Counted from the stretch's first letter, positions 30,328 to 37,575 are shown. The stretch: DNA of 47,571 nucleotides from 02-FULL-45-11b sp041663485 (GCA_041663485.1 JBAYMO010000005.1:1-47571); one strand, 5' to 3'. The notes: generated by a model from the letters alone, not told the origin. Numbers and translations are program-made.

Positions 30328-31005
30328 ATGAATCAGAAGTGGTGTTTGGCGAGTGTAACGGACAAAACCGGACTGCCGGAATTCGCGGCATTCTTGTCCA
30401 AGCGTGGCTGGAAGTTCATCAGTACCGGCGGTACGGCCACGTGTCTGAAAGGTGTGGCCGGCGTGGAAGTGGTGGAAATGGCCGATTGGTTGACCAAGAG
30501 TTTTGTCGTCCAGACCCAGCACGCCGATATCTTGGATCCGAACTTGAGCGTCGAAGACGCTATCAAAATGGTGGCCAGTAATCTGGGCTTTGGCGAAATG
30601 TTCGGCGGTCGGGTCAAATCGCTTTCGCGAGAAAAGTCCGCCGCGCTGCTGTCGAAATCGTTGTCCGAGGATCAAGCGACGTTCGCTCGTTTGGGTATTG
30701 AGCCGATTGACATGTTGATTGTCAACTACTATACGCTCAATGCCGCCACGCAAGAATCCAATGCGACGATTTACTCCGTCATCGAAAAGATGGACATTGG
30801 CGGTCCGACGGCGACACTGGAAGCCATTAAAGGCGACCGGATCGTCCTTTGCCAGCCGACGGATTACGCAACCGTGAAGATAAATATGGTTGCTAACAAT
30901 GCCGACGATATCACGCCAGCGCTGCGTGCCCATCTTCGCCGTACGGCCGCGCGTCTGGTGGCCAGCTATTATCAGCCGTTGGCCGATTTTCTCGAATCGA
31001 AGTAA
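30328..31005 (+). CDS. purH: IMP cyclohydrolase domain of PurH, without the transformylase half
   Basis: The 225-aa protein matches only the N-terminal half of bifunctional PurH, which closes FAICAR to IMP. ASVTDKTGLPEFAAFL, STGGTATCLKG, GGRVKSLS, PIDMLIVNYYTL and KMDIGGPTATLEAIKGDR line up with the MGS-like fold and active-site blocks. The normal HPKxHGG segment after RVKTL is replaced by SREKSAALL. The AICAR transformylase half is absent and no separate purP or purH-C lies in the window. AAGGAG precedes ATG 30328. It follows purB by 58 bp. Confidence 0.85.
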   Translation: MNQKWCLASVTDKTGLPEFAAFLSKRGWKFISTGGTATCLKGVAGVEVVEMADWLTKSFVVQTQHADILDPNLSVEDAIKMVASNLGFGEMFGGRVKSLSREKSAALLSKSLSEDQATFARLGIEPIDMLIVNYYTLNAATQESNATIYSVIEKMDIGGPTATLEAIKGDRIVLCQPTDYATVKINMVANNADDITPALRAHLRRTAARLVASYYQPLADFLESK

Positions 31006-31012
31006 GTCGTTT

Positions 31013-31020
31013 CAAGGAGG
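31013..31020 (+). promoter_or_regulatory. Orphan SD (AAGGAGGG) after purH
   Basis: A perfect SD lies 10 bp after the purH stop and just before the terminator, with no start codon in range. The same arrangement is found after purC (32831-32837). Confidence 0.5.
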
Positions 31021-31032
31021 GGTTTATCACAC

Positions 31033-31072
31033 GGCCGATCATTCGTAACAACGTTTGACTCGGCCTTTTTAT
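31033..31072 (+). terminator. Terminator of the purB-purH unit
   Basis: GGCCGA (31033-31038) and TCGGCC (31060-31065) with a 21-nt loop are followed by TTTTTATTTTTT. Confidence 0.8.
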
Positions 31073-31334
31073 TTTTTGAAATTAAATATTAAAAATTTTT
31101 GGTGATATGGGTTGAAGGCGTTGCCAAGCTATTGGCTCACTACGGTCTAATTGACAAAAACGTATTATTTAGTTAAAGTATTTATGCAATTATAGTCTTT
31201 TCCTGGGGAGGGAGAGACTTTGTTTTTTGACAAAAATTAGGTTTTACTCTGAGCCAGAGTGTTTCTGGATCAGTCAACATAGTCTTGGCTAAAGGACACT
31301 GGGTTCTAAGCCAAAATAGAGGAGCAAGACTTCA
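31073..31334 (+). promoter_or_regulatory. purE-purC promoter and leader with terminator-like hairpin
   Basis: TTGACA (31151-31156), 17 bp and TAAAGT (31174-31179). Fourteen bases later AGTCTTTTCC (31194-31203) pairs with GGGAGAGACT (31210-31219), followed by TTGTTTTTT. The pairing survives an A-to-G change relative to the purB copy through a G-U pair. The rest of the leader holds ACTCT-GAGCC-AGAGT and TTGGCT with AGCCAA, then the SD GAGGAGC before purE. Upstream of the promoter (31073-31150) nothing convincing is seen. Confidence 0.65.
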
Positions 31335-31886
31335 ATGGCGACGCAGGGAAACAATGGTCCCAGGATTCTCTTTATTTTGGGTAGTAAGTCGGATCGCGAT
31401 AAGGTTGGACCGGCTTTGGAGCTGGTTAACCGCGTCGGGGTGGAATATGACACGGCAGTTATCTCGGCGCACCGAGATTTGCCGGAACTTATGGAAATGA
31501 TGGAGATTATTCCTACCACCGCGGTGAAAGTGGTAATTGCCGTGGCCGGCATGGCCGCGGCTTTGCCCGGCATTGTCGCGGCCGGACTCAAGGGTAAGGG
31601 TATTCTGGTGATTGGCGTGCCTTTGTCCAGTTCGGTTCACCCCGACGGACTCGATGCCCTGTTCTCGATTACCCAGGTGCCTGCCGGTTTGCCGCTAGTG
31701 TGCGCGGGCGTGGATGCGGCCGGTGTAATCAACGCGACTTTAGCCGCACTGGAAGTCATGGTTATGACCGGGGATTGTGAACAAAACCTGTTGCTTGAGG
31801 AATATAGCCGGAGGAAAGAGGAGAAGCCGGTCGTGTGGCCGGATTCCATTCCGCGGCCAAACATGGACGAGAAGAAAGGAAACTGA
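31335..31886 (+). CDS. purE: PurE (N5-CAIR mutase / AIR carboxylase)
   Basis: PurE moves the carboxyl group of N5-CAIR to C4, or carboxylates AIR directly, in purine synthesis. The 183-aa chain has ILFILGSKSDRDKV with the phosphate-binding GSxSD, SAHRDLPELMEM with the catalytic His, and AVAGMAAALPGIVAAGL. In class I enzymes this reads AGGAAHLPG, so the usual second His is Ala here, and the class (I or II) is therefore uncertain. A C-terminal tail of about 20 residues is charged. SD GAGGAGC lies 11 bp before ATG 31335. purC starts 5 bp after the stop. Confidence 0.9.
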   Translation: MATQGNNGPRILFILGSKSDRDKVGPALELVNRVGVEYDTAVISAHRDLPELMEMMEIIPTTAVKVVIAVAGMAAALPGIVAAGLKGKGILVIGVPLSSSVHPDGLDALFSITQVPAGLPLVCAGVDAAGVINATLAALEVMVMTGDCEQNLLLEEYSRRKEEKPVVWPDSIPRPNMDEKKGN

Positions 31887-31891
31887 ACACT

Positions 31892-32821
31892 ATGGAGGTT
31901 CTACGCGAAACCGATTGTCCCGGGCTTGGTCAAAAGAGACAAGGCAAGATTCGGGACATCTACGATCTGGGGGAACACATGTTGATTGTGGCCCCGGACA
32001 GGCTTTCGGCTCTGGATGTAGTCTCCCCTCAACTGGTACCCGAGAAGGGTCGAGTCTTGACGGAGATGTCGGCGTTCTTCTTTCAACGGTTCAGAACCCG
32101 ATTCCCCTGGCTCAAGACGCATTTCGTTACCATTGAATGGGACGAGATCGCGGTTAGGTACCCGAAGGTGGTTCAATACGCCAACCAGCTTAAGGGTCGT
32201 AGTACGTTGGCCGTGAAAGCCGACAGCGTCTTTCAAATTGAAGTTGTGCCACGTGGTTATTTGTTCGGCACAGCCGAGAAAGACTACAAAGCCAACAACG
32301 GCGTAGTCTGCGGTATTCAGTTACCGCTGGGGTTGAAGACAGCGGAACGCCTGCCCTACACAATTATCACGCCTTCGACCAAGGCTCCTCAAGGCGAGCA
32401 TGACGAGAATATTTCGTTTGAAGAAGCGATGCGGCGTGGTCTGGTCAACGGCAAAGAAGTCACCGCCATTGCCGCGACTTCGACACTGCTGTATGAAGAT
32501 GCGGCGAACTATGCCAAAGAACGCGGCATCTTGCTCTGCGACACGAAGTTCGAGTTTGGGCTGAAAAACGGCGAGATCATGCTCATTGATGAAATTGATA
32601 CGCCCGATTCATCGCGCTTCTGGCCGGCGGATCAGTGGGTGCTGGGTCAAGAACCGCCCAGCCTCGACAAGCAGCCCGTGCGTGATTATCTGCACGCGCA
32701 AAAAGCGGCCGGCCTCTGGGATGGCCAATCCAAGATGCCGTCACTACCCGATTCGATTATTAAGCAGACAACCGCTCGATATTTGAAAGCGCTCGAAATG
32801 CTCTGCGGCAAAGCCGCATAA
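31892..32821 (+). CDS. purC: SAICAR synthetase
   Basis: PurC joins CAIR with aspartate using ATP. The 309-aa chain is the longer, yeast-like form (E. coli PurC has about 237 aa). Recognisable blocks are RQGKIRDIYDLGEHMLIVAP, VPRGYLFGTAEKDY, ITPSTKAPQGEHDENIS and EIDTPDSSRFWPADQW. VPRGYLFGTAEKDY differs from the usual RGYLxGSGWKEY by loss of the Ser-Gly-Trp. ATG 31892 is chosen from the alignment start (MEVLRETDCPGL). AAAGGA lies upstream within the purE end. Together with purB and purE, three consecutive or nearby steps of the pathway are clustered here. Confidence 0.93.
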   Translation: MEVLRETDCPGLGQKRQGKIRDIYDLGEHMLIVAPDRLSALDVVSPQLVPEKGRVLTEMSAFFFQRFRTRFPWLKTHFVTIEWDEIAVRYPKVVQYANQLKGRSTLAVKADSVFQIEVVPRGYLFGTAEKDYKANNGVVCGIQLPLGLKTAERLPYTIITPSTKAPQGEHDENISFEEAMRRGLVNGKEVTAIAATSTLLYEDAANYAKERGILLCDTKFEFGLKNGEIMLIDEIDTPDSSRFWPADQWVLGQEPPSLDKQPVRDYLHAQKAAGLWDGQSKMPSLPDSIIKQTTARYLKALEMLCGKAA

Positions 32822-32830
32822 AGAATCAAT

Positions 32831-32837
32831 CAGGAGG
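32831..32837 (+). promoter_or_regulatory. Orphan SD (AGGAGGT) after purC
   Basis: A strong SD lies 9 bp after the purC stop, 6 bp before the terminator stem, without a following start codon. It mirrors the site after purH. Confidence 0.45.
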
Positions 32838-32843
32838 TATTAC

Positions 32844-32884
32844 GACCGGGTCTAACTCACAAGGTTTGCCCGGTCGATTTTTTT
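32844..32884 (+). terminator. Terminator of the purE-purC unit
   Basis: GACCGGG (32844-32850) and CCCGGTC (32869-32875) are followed by GATTTTTTTTG. The T run flows into TTGACT (32884-32889), a -35 candidate for the next gene. Confidence 0.85.
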
Positions 32885-32920
32885 TGACTTTTTTATCATT
32901 TGGCACTACGCTTTTAATGT

Positions 32921-33388
32921 ATGACCTTAAAGCCTTATCAGAAAAAAAGAAAGTTTCAAAAAACACCCGAGCCCGCGGGCGAGCCAAAAATTAAAGGCAA
33001 AAATCGATTTGTCGTGCAAAAACATTCAGCCTCGCATTTACATTATGATTTTCGTTTGGAACTGCCGGAAAAAATTAATCAAGGGCAAGTCGTTTTAAAA
33101 TCTTGGGCTGTGCCTAAAGGTGTGCCCTTGACCGCGGGTATAAAGCATTTGGCCGTGGCCGTCGAAGACCATCCGGTTGATTATCTTAATTTCCAAGGGA
33201 TTATTCCCCGGGGTAATTACGGCGCGGGCCAGGTTGAAATTTGGGACAAGGGGAAATTCAAACTTTTGGATTTTTCTCCCAAGTCTTTAAAATTTTTGCT
33301 AACAGGTAAAAAGCTCAAAGGTATTTATGTTTTATTTAGACTGCAAAAAAATAACTGGGTGATTTTTAAAACCAAAACTCAAAAATAG
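32921..33388 (+). CDS. Stand-alone LigD 3'-phosphoesterase domain protein
   Basis: The 155-aa protein is a complete LigD-type PE domain, which trims 3' phosphates and ribonucleotides at DNA ends. The signature blocks are FVVQKHSASHLHYDFRLE (metal-site His/Asp/Arg), SWAVPKGVPL, VEDHPVDYLNFQG and IPRGNYGAGQVEIWD. No ligase or polymerase domain is fused and no Ku gene is in view, so it may act in general 3'-end repair instead of NHEJ. The N-terminal 30 residues are basic. It has no SD (AT-rich class). Possible -35 TTGACT at 32884 overlaps the purC terminator. Confidence 0.92.
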   Translation: MTLKPYQKKRKFQKTPEPAGEPKIKGKNRFVVQKHSASHLHYDFRLELPEKINQGQVVLKSWAVPKGVPLTAGIKHLAVAVEDHPVDYLNFQGIIPRGNYGAGQVEIWDKGKFKLLDFSPKSLKFLLTGKKLKGIYVLFRLQKNNWVIFKTKTQK

Positions 33389-33393
33389 AATTC

Positions 33394-33741
33394 ATGAAAA
33401 AATTATTTTTATTTTGTACAATTTTTTTACTCACCGGCTGCCAGGTGGTTGATCAGATGACCGGACTGGCCGCGATTGAACAGAAAAAAACCGCGGATAA
33501 AGCTTTAGCTCAAGTCAAATGCCAGGAACTTTGTCAGGTTGAAATGGCTGATGGTAAGGATTTGAATCTGGGTCCATGTTTGAGCAACAAAATTATTAAT
33601 GACTGGGTTTGCGACGTAGCTCATAATCCGCGCGAGACAATTGATAATAAAAAAGAAAATCAATGCTCAGCCTTTAGTACCGGCCAGGCCCATCATTTTG
33701 TGGAAGTTGATGGTAATTGTAATTTAATTAATACCAATTAA
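33394..33741 (+). CDS. Small lipoprotein of unknown function
   Basis: The 115-aa product begins MKKLFLFCTIFLLTGC, with LTG-C as a clear lipobox (Cys16). The mature part has Cys residues in CQELCQVEM, GPCLSN, WVCD, QCSAF and GNCN, enough for two or three disulphides outside the membrane. No domain is recognised. It starts 5 bp after the LigD-PE gene and is probably cotranscribed with it. Confidence 0.82.
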   Translation: MKKLFLFCTIFLLTGCQVVDQMTGLAAIEQKKTADKALAQVKCQELCQVEMADGKDLNLGPCLSNKIINDWVCDVAHNPRETIDNKKENQCSAFSTGQAHHFVEVDGNCNLINTN

Positions 33742-33759
33742 ATTTTTAAGATAAATTAA

Positions 33760-33795
33760 ATAAAAAGCAACCCCGATTCCTTATGGTTTCGGGGT
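33760..33795 (-). terminator. Terminator of the minus-strand three-gene unit
   Basis: On the minus strand CCCCGA (33794-33789) and TCGGGG (33776-33771) are followed by TTGCTTTTTATTT. It also lies between convergent genes. Confidence 0.75.
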
Positions 33796-33825
33796 CGTTG
33801 GGTTCTCTTGGTGATCAGCGGCGAA

Positions 33826-34008
33826 CTACCGTTTTCTGGATACGATACTCCGCGCATTATTTACCATCGTCAAATGCCGCATGCGGCATTTGGAGGCGAT
33901 AATGGCATTTTCTACCTGCTGACGCGAGTAGAATGTATGGCCGAGTATTATCAGCCCCGCTGCTGCCAACACCAGCGGCACGAACACGAAAACGATAAGA
34001 GGCGTCAT
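33826..34008 (-). CDS. Small membrane protein (60 aa)
   Basis: ATG 34008 has a strong SD (AAGGAG, 6 bp upstream). A longer frame to 34059 overlaps the previous gene and lacks one. One N-terminal membrane helix (LIVFVFVPLVLAAAGLIIL) is followed by a basic cytoplasmic or external tail (CRMRHLTMVNNARSIVSRKR). Last of three minus-strand genes with similar SDs. A short hairpin, GCATC with GATGC (34022-34038), lies directly before the SD. Function unknown. Confidence 0.65.
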   Translation of the reverse strand: MTPLIVFVFVPLVLAAAGLIILGHTFYSRQQVENAIIASKCRMRHLTMVNNARSIVSRKR

Positions 34009-34042
34009 AACGGATCTCCTTGCATCTTTTTGGGATGCCAGT

Positions 34043-34525
34043 TCAAGTTTGCTGTTCAAAACATGGCGGTTGCCGTACTTGGATTAGCGCGTACATTAGA
34101 TGCACCTGAATATCCGGGTGTTTGGCAAACCGACAAAGAAACCATTCTTGGCGCCTGTAGGACATGGTTTGCACCATGCTTTCTGCCAGCAGTTGCACGG
34201 CCTGCGCGTAAAAACCAGGATCGGTTTTTAGCAACCCATGCAGCAATGTTATCATGGCTGGCGCCAGACAACGATCGGAGAATTGAACGTTAGCCAGGTT
34301 GATGTAGTTGGTCAGCCCAGCATTTGTACTTTCAATTCTGGCTACGCCGATGTCTTTTAAATACTTCGACATCGCGCGGTAGTATTCACGCTTAATCAAC
34401 TGCGCCAACTTCATGTTGACACGATGGCGCTTGATTAAGAAGTTGATCAAGCGGCCGAAGGCAACGAGCGAAAAGAGCGCGATTGCCGCCACAATAACCA
34501 AGCTCACCAAAAAATCGTTGTTCAT
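34043..34525 (-). CDS. Membrane-anchored unknown protein (160 aa)
   Basis: The protein has an N-terminal membrane helix (about residues 5-24, LVSLVIVAAIALFSLVAFGR) and a helical soluble part (HRVNMKLAQLIKREYYRAMS, APAMITLLHGLLKTDPGFY, QAVQLLAESMVQTMSYRRQE). It has an SD AAAGGG 9 bp before ATG 34525. It is the middle gene of the unit. The small hairpin GCATC-N4-GATGC (34542-34555) sits directly upstream of the SD. No family is recognised. Confidence 0.7.
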   Translation of the reverse strand: MNNDFLVSLVIVAAIALFSLVAFGRLINFLIKRHRVNMKLAQLIKREYYRAMSKYLKDIGVARIESTNAGLTNYINLANVQFSDRCLAPAMITLLHGLLKTDPGFYAQAVQLLAESMVQTMSYRRQEWFLCRFAKHPDIQVHLMYALIQVRQPPCFEQQT

Positions 34526-34573
34526 GTCTGAACCCTTTCTTGCATCTTTTGATGCGGTCGTGCGCTAATGCGC

Positions 34574-34828
34574 CTACTTACCTTGGACGCGCAGTTCGGT
34601 CAATTTGGTGCGAAGCTGATCCAGAATTTCCTTCGCGCCGGGGTGATTTTTTCGATAATCGTCGTCATCAACGAGCTGTTGCGCGAAATCGAATAATTTC
34701 GGAAATTCCAGACCCAGAATTTCCGCCAATTCCCTGCCGTCAGGAAATTGATTGCCGGCGTCTTTGTAGAGTGCTTCCAGGAAATTCCAGACTAACGCGA
34801 TATCCATTGTGTCCCAAAACCATGACAT
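34574..34828 (-). CDS. Unknown 84-aa acidic protein
   Basis: This is the first gene of the unit, 80 bp downstream of a good promoter. The product is acidic and helical (MDIALVWNFLEALYKDAG, ELAEILGLEFPKLFDFAQ, VDDDDYRKNHPGAKEILDQL) with no membrane segment. AAAGG lies 11 bp before ATG 34828. The three genes share SD use and higher GC and probably work together at the membrane. No function can be assigned. Confidence 0.7.
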   Translation of the reverse strand: MSWFWDTMDIALVWNFLEALYKDAGNQFPDGRELAEILGLEFPKLFDFAQQLVDDDDYRKNHPGAKEILDQLRTKLTELRVQGK

Positions 34829-34890
34829 AGTGCTTGTAACCTTTCTTGTCTTGTTTTGACCATAGACCGTGGTTGCTGTAACAACGTTTT

Positions 34891-34919
34891 ATACTAGCAT
34901 ATTTATCCGTGTTTTTCAA
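34891..34919 (-). promoter_or_regulatory. Promoter of the three-gene membrane unit
   Basis: On the minus strand TTGAAA (34919-34914), 17 bp and TAGTAT (34896-34891). Confidence 0.6.
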
Positions 34920-34937
34920 GTATTTGCCCTAATTAAT

Positions 34938-34960
34938 AACCCCAGCCTTTAGCTGAGGTT
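34938..34960 (-). terminator. Hairpin after folD
   Basis: On the minus strand AACCTCAGC (34960-34952) and GCTGGGGTT (34946-34938) form a 9-bp stem (one G-U). The following sequence is ATTAATTAG rather than a T run, so termination would be weak. Confidence 0.45.
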
Positions 34961-34989
34961 AAAAATCTATTAACTAGCCCTATAAATTA

Positions 34990-35835
34990 TTACTGATGGT
35001 TTTTAGCCATTTCGTAGACATTGTTTAGAAGCATCACCACTGTCAGCGGACCAACACCACCCGGTACGGGCGTGATATAAGAGGCGATTTCAGCTACGGC
35101 TAAATCAACATCACCAGTCCATTTATTTTCTCCAATAAAATTAGTTCCGACGTCAATGACAATAGCGCCATCTTTAACCATGGATTTTTTGATTAAATTA
35201 GACTGACCGGCAATTACCACCAAAACGTCGGCTTTTTTAGTTTCGTTTTCAAAACCTTTTTCCGGTTTAATAATTTTAACCTCCAGTCCCAACTGTTCTA
35301 AATCTTTTTTTCGAGTTTGAGAGTAGGCTTCGTTGTTAGAGACGACCACAGCCATTTTACCTTCAAGGTTTTGGCCAGTTGACTTAATCGCTTCACTAAT
35401 CGCTTGAATTAAAGGTGAAATCACGCCTTCGTCGCCGGCCAGAAATTTATTTTTGTTCACCTCGCAGAAACCATCAACATCTTTTTCCGGTTTGATGCGG
35501 TTAATAATTTTTTCCGTATCGAATTTTTTAGGAATGGGTAATTGCACAATCATGCCATCAATCTCCGGATCGTTATTCAAAAAATCAATGGTTTCTAAAA
35601 TTTTTTCTTCAGTGATATCACTAAAGCAAGCTCCGCCGCAGTAGTAATCATAAAAATTTATGCCTACCTTATGACAAGCGCGTTTTTTGTTGCGAACGTA
35701 TAATTTTGAAGCCTCATCTTCGCCAATCAAAACCACGGCCAAACCCGGGGCTCTTTCAAGTTTTTTAATTTTCTGCCGCAATTCTAATAATAAATTGTCA
35801 GCTATTTTTTTTCCGTCAATAATTTTTGCTGTCAT
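34990..35835 (-). CDS. folD: FolD-like methylene-THF dehydrogenase/cyclohydrolase with altered NADP site
   Basis: FolD interconverts 5,10-methylene-, methenyl- and 10-formyl-THF. The catalytic domain is intact: KLYVRNKKRACHKVGI (active-site Tyr and Lys), DGMIVQLPIPKKF and PEKDVDGFCEVN. The C-terminal TPVPGGVGPLTVVMLLNN is also normal. The dinucleotide-binding motif GRSxxVGxP is missing. At its place stands VVVSNNEAYSQTRKKDLEQL, and the following His/Ser/Thr motif is also lost. Cyclohydrolase activity is therefore likely, but NADP-dependent dehydrogenase activity is doubtful. 281 aa. glyA lies 5 bp upstream in the same operon. Confidence 0.9.
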   Translation of the reverse strand: MTAKIIDGKKIADNLLLELRQKIKKLERAPGLAVVLIGEDEASKLYVRNKKRACHKVGINFYDYYCGGACFSDITEEKILETIDFLNNDPEIDGMIVQLPIPKKFDTEKIINRIKPEKDVDGFCEVNKNKFLAGDEGVISPLIQAISEAIKSTGQNLEGKMAVVVSNNEAYSQTRKKDLEQLGLEVKIIKPEKGFENETKKADVLVVIAGQSNLIKKSMVKDGAIVIDVGTNFIGENKWTGDVDLAVAEIASYITPVPGGVGPLTVVMLLNNVYEMAKNHQ

Positions 35836-35840
35836 ATCAG

Positions 35841-37094
35841 TTATATGGTCATGCCTGAATAAATTGGAAATTCTTTGGTCAACTGAGAGACAACATCTTT
35901 TAATTCATCCAGAACTTTTTCATCCTCGACGTTTTTTAAAATCTTAGCGATGATATTACCGATAATTTCCATTTGAGCTTCTTTCATGCCGCGAGTAGTT
36001 AAGGCCGGAGTGCCCAATCTGATGCCGGAAGGTTCAAAGGCTGAGCCGGTATCGTAAGGCACGCTGTTGCGGTTGGTGTAAATGCCGCCGGCGGCTAGGC
36101 GTTCGGATCCCTGACGGCCGGTAATTTTTAAATCGCGGCAGTCAATTAATACCAAGTGATTGTCCGTGCCGCCGGAAACTAAGCGCAGGCCATGGTGAAT
36201 CAAAGTTTCGGCCAGTTTTTGCGCGTTCAATAAAATCTGGTGGGCGTAAGCTTTAAATTCCGGTTGCATGGCTTCCTTAAAACAAACTGCCTTAGCCGCA
36301 ATAATATGCTCCATCGGCCCGCCTTGGGTACCGGGAAAAACCGCCCGATCAACATCTTTGGCGAATTTTTCTTTGGATAAAATAATCGCGCTGCGGGGCC
36401 CGCGCAAAGTTTTGTGCGTAGTAGTCATGACGAAATCCGCATAGGGAAAAGGCGCGGGATGATCGCCGGAAATACAAAGTCCGACGAAATGTGAAATATC
36501 AGCCATCAAAATCGCGCCTACCTCATCGGCAATTTCTCTGAAAGCTTTGAAATCAAAAACCCGGGGATAAGCGGTCGCGCCGGTAACAATCATTTTTGGT
36601 TTTTCTTTTTTGGCCATGGCTCGGATTTCATCCAAGTCAATTAGCTCGGTATCTTGGCGCACGCCATACTGCACAAAATTATAAAGTTTACCCGATAAAT
36701 TTACCGGATGGCCATGAGTTAAATGTCCGCCTTGATCCAATTTCATGCCCATGACTTTGTCGCCGGGTTTTAAGGTGGCTAAATAAATGGCCAAGTTGGC
36801 CGGACTGCCGGCGTTAGGCTGGACATTGGCGTGTTCGGCGCCGAAAAGTTCTTTGGCTCGATCAATTGCCAGCTGTTCAATCTGATCAATAAATTGATTA
36901 CCGGTGTAATACCTTTTACCGGGATAGCCCTCGGCGTATTTATTGGATAAAACCGTGCCCATGGCTTCCAACACTGCCACTGAGGCGTGGTTTTCCGACG
37001 GAATCATAACCAAGCCATCTTGTTGCCGGCCGATTTCCTGACCGATTAATTTTGAAATCTCCGGATCTTGATTTTGAATTTGTTCGTATTTCAT
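35841..37094 (-). CDS. glyA: Serine hydroxymethyltransferase
   Basis: GlyA converts serine and THF to glycine and methylene-THF with PLP, feeding FolD and purine synthesis. The 417-aa chain has the usual features: IPSENHASVAVLEAMG, NKYAEGYPGKRYY, NVQPNAGSPANLAIYLA, ADISHFVGLCISGDHPAPFP and the PLP-lysine motif VMTTTHKTLRGPRS. Further blocks are FPGTQGGP and the C-terminal GIRLGTPALTTRG. No SD. The gap to folD is only 5 bp, a one-carbon operon. Confidence 0.97.
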   Translation of the reverse strand: MKYEQIQNQDPEISKLIGQEIGRQQDGLVMIPSENHASVAVLEAMGTVLSNKYAEGYPGKRYYTGNQFIDQIEQLAIDRAKELFGAEHANVQPNAGSPANLAIYLATLKPGDKVMGMKLDQGGHLTHGHPVNLSGKLYNFVQYGVRQDTELIDLDEIRAMAKKEKPKMIVTGATAYPRVFDFKAFREIADEVGAILMADISHFVGLCISGDHPAPFPYADFVMTTTHKTLRGPRSAIILSKEKFAKDVDRAVFPGTQGGPMEHIIAAKAVCFKEAMQPEFKAYAHQILLNAQKLAETLIHHGLRLVSGGTDNHLVLIDCRDLKITGRQGSERLAAGGIYTNRNSVPYDTGSAFEPSGIRLGTPALTTRGMKEAQMEIIGNIIAKILKNVEDEKVLDELKDVVSQLTKEFPIYSGMTI

Positions 37095-37164
37095 AAGATA
37101 ATAAAAAATTAAAAAAATAATAAATTAAAAGCAATTAGTTGTTTATCGGACTCAGATCATTTTA

Positions 37165-37575
37165 TTAGATTTTTAATTTTTTATATTCCTCAATGACCGG
37201 TTTAATATTGGGCGAACAATCGTTGGGTAAATTATTTATATCAATCCATGACCACTCCCGAATATAATCGGCTGGCTGAAATTCTTCATTAATTAATTCA
37301 GCCAAATAATGAATCAAGATAATAACCTGATCGCCCTGCCAGATCACCATCGGTTTAATGGCTTTGGCGATTTTAATATCCAGCCCCATTTCTTCCTGGG
37401 CTCGTTTAATTGCCCACATCTCCAATTCGCCCACTGGTTCGTAAATATCACCGCCGGGAAATTTCCAAAGGTCGCTGTCGCCGTGTTTATTGAGTAAAAC
37501 TTTGTTTTCTTCATTAATAATCACTGGACCGGAAGCGATAATTACGTTATTGAAATGATGACTTGGATTATCCAT
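37165..37575 (-). CDS. Nudix-type hydrolase (divergent box)
   Basis: The 136-aa protein has the Nudix layout with DLWKFPGGDIYEPVGELEMW followed by AIKRAQEEMGLDI. The GG and the terminal QEEMGL are conserved, but the REUXEE core reads KRAQEE, so one acidic ligand is lost. WSWIDINNLPND is a typical C-terminal strand of the family. Substrate unknown. It sits alone with an extended -10 promoter. No SD. Confidence 0.75.
   Translation of the reverse strand: MDNPSHHFNNVIIASGPVIINEENKVLLNKHGDSDLWKFPGGDIYEPVGELEMWAIKRAQEEMGLDIKIAKAIKPMVIWQGDQVIILIHYLAELINEEFQPADYIREWSWIDINNLPNDCSPNIKPVIEEYKKLKI

Noticed and set aside
31073..31334. Classical purine riboswitch before purE
   Set aside because: The conserved core of that riboswitch (TATGG and GTTTCTACC-type loops in the right order) is not present. 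GATATGG at 31104 lies upstream of the predicted promoter.
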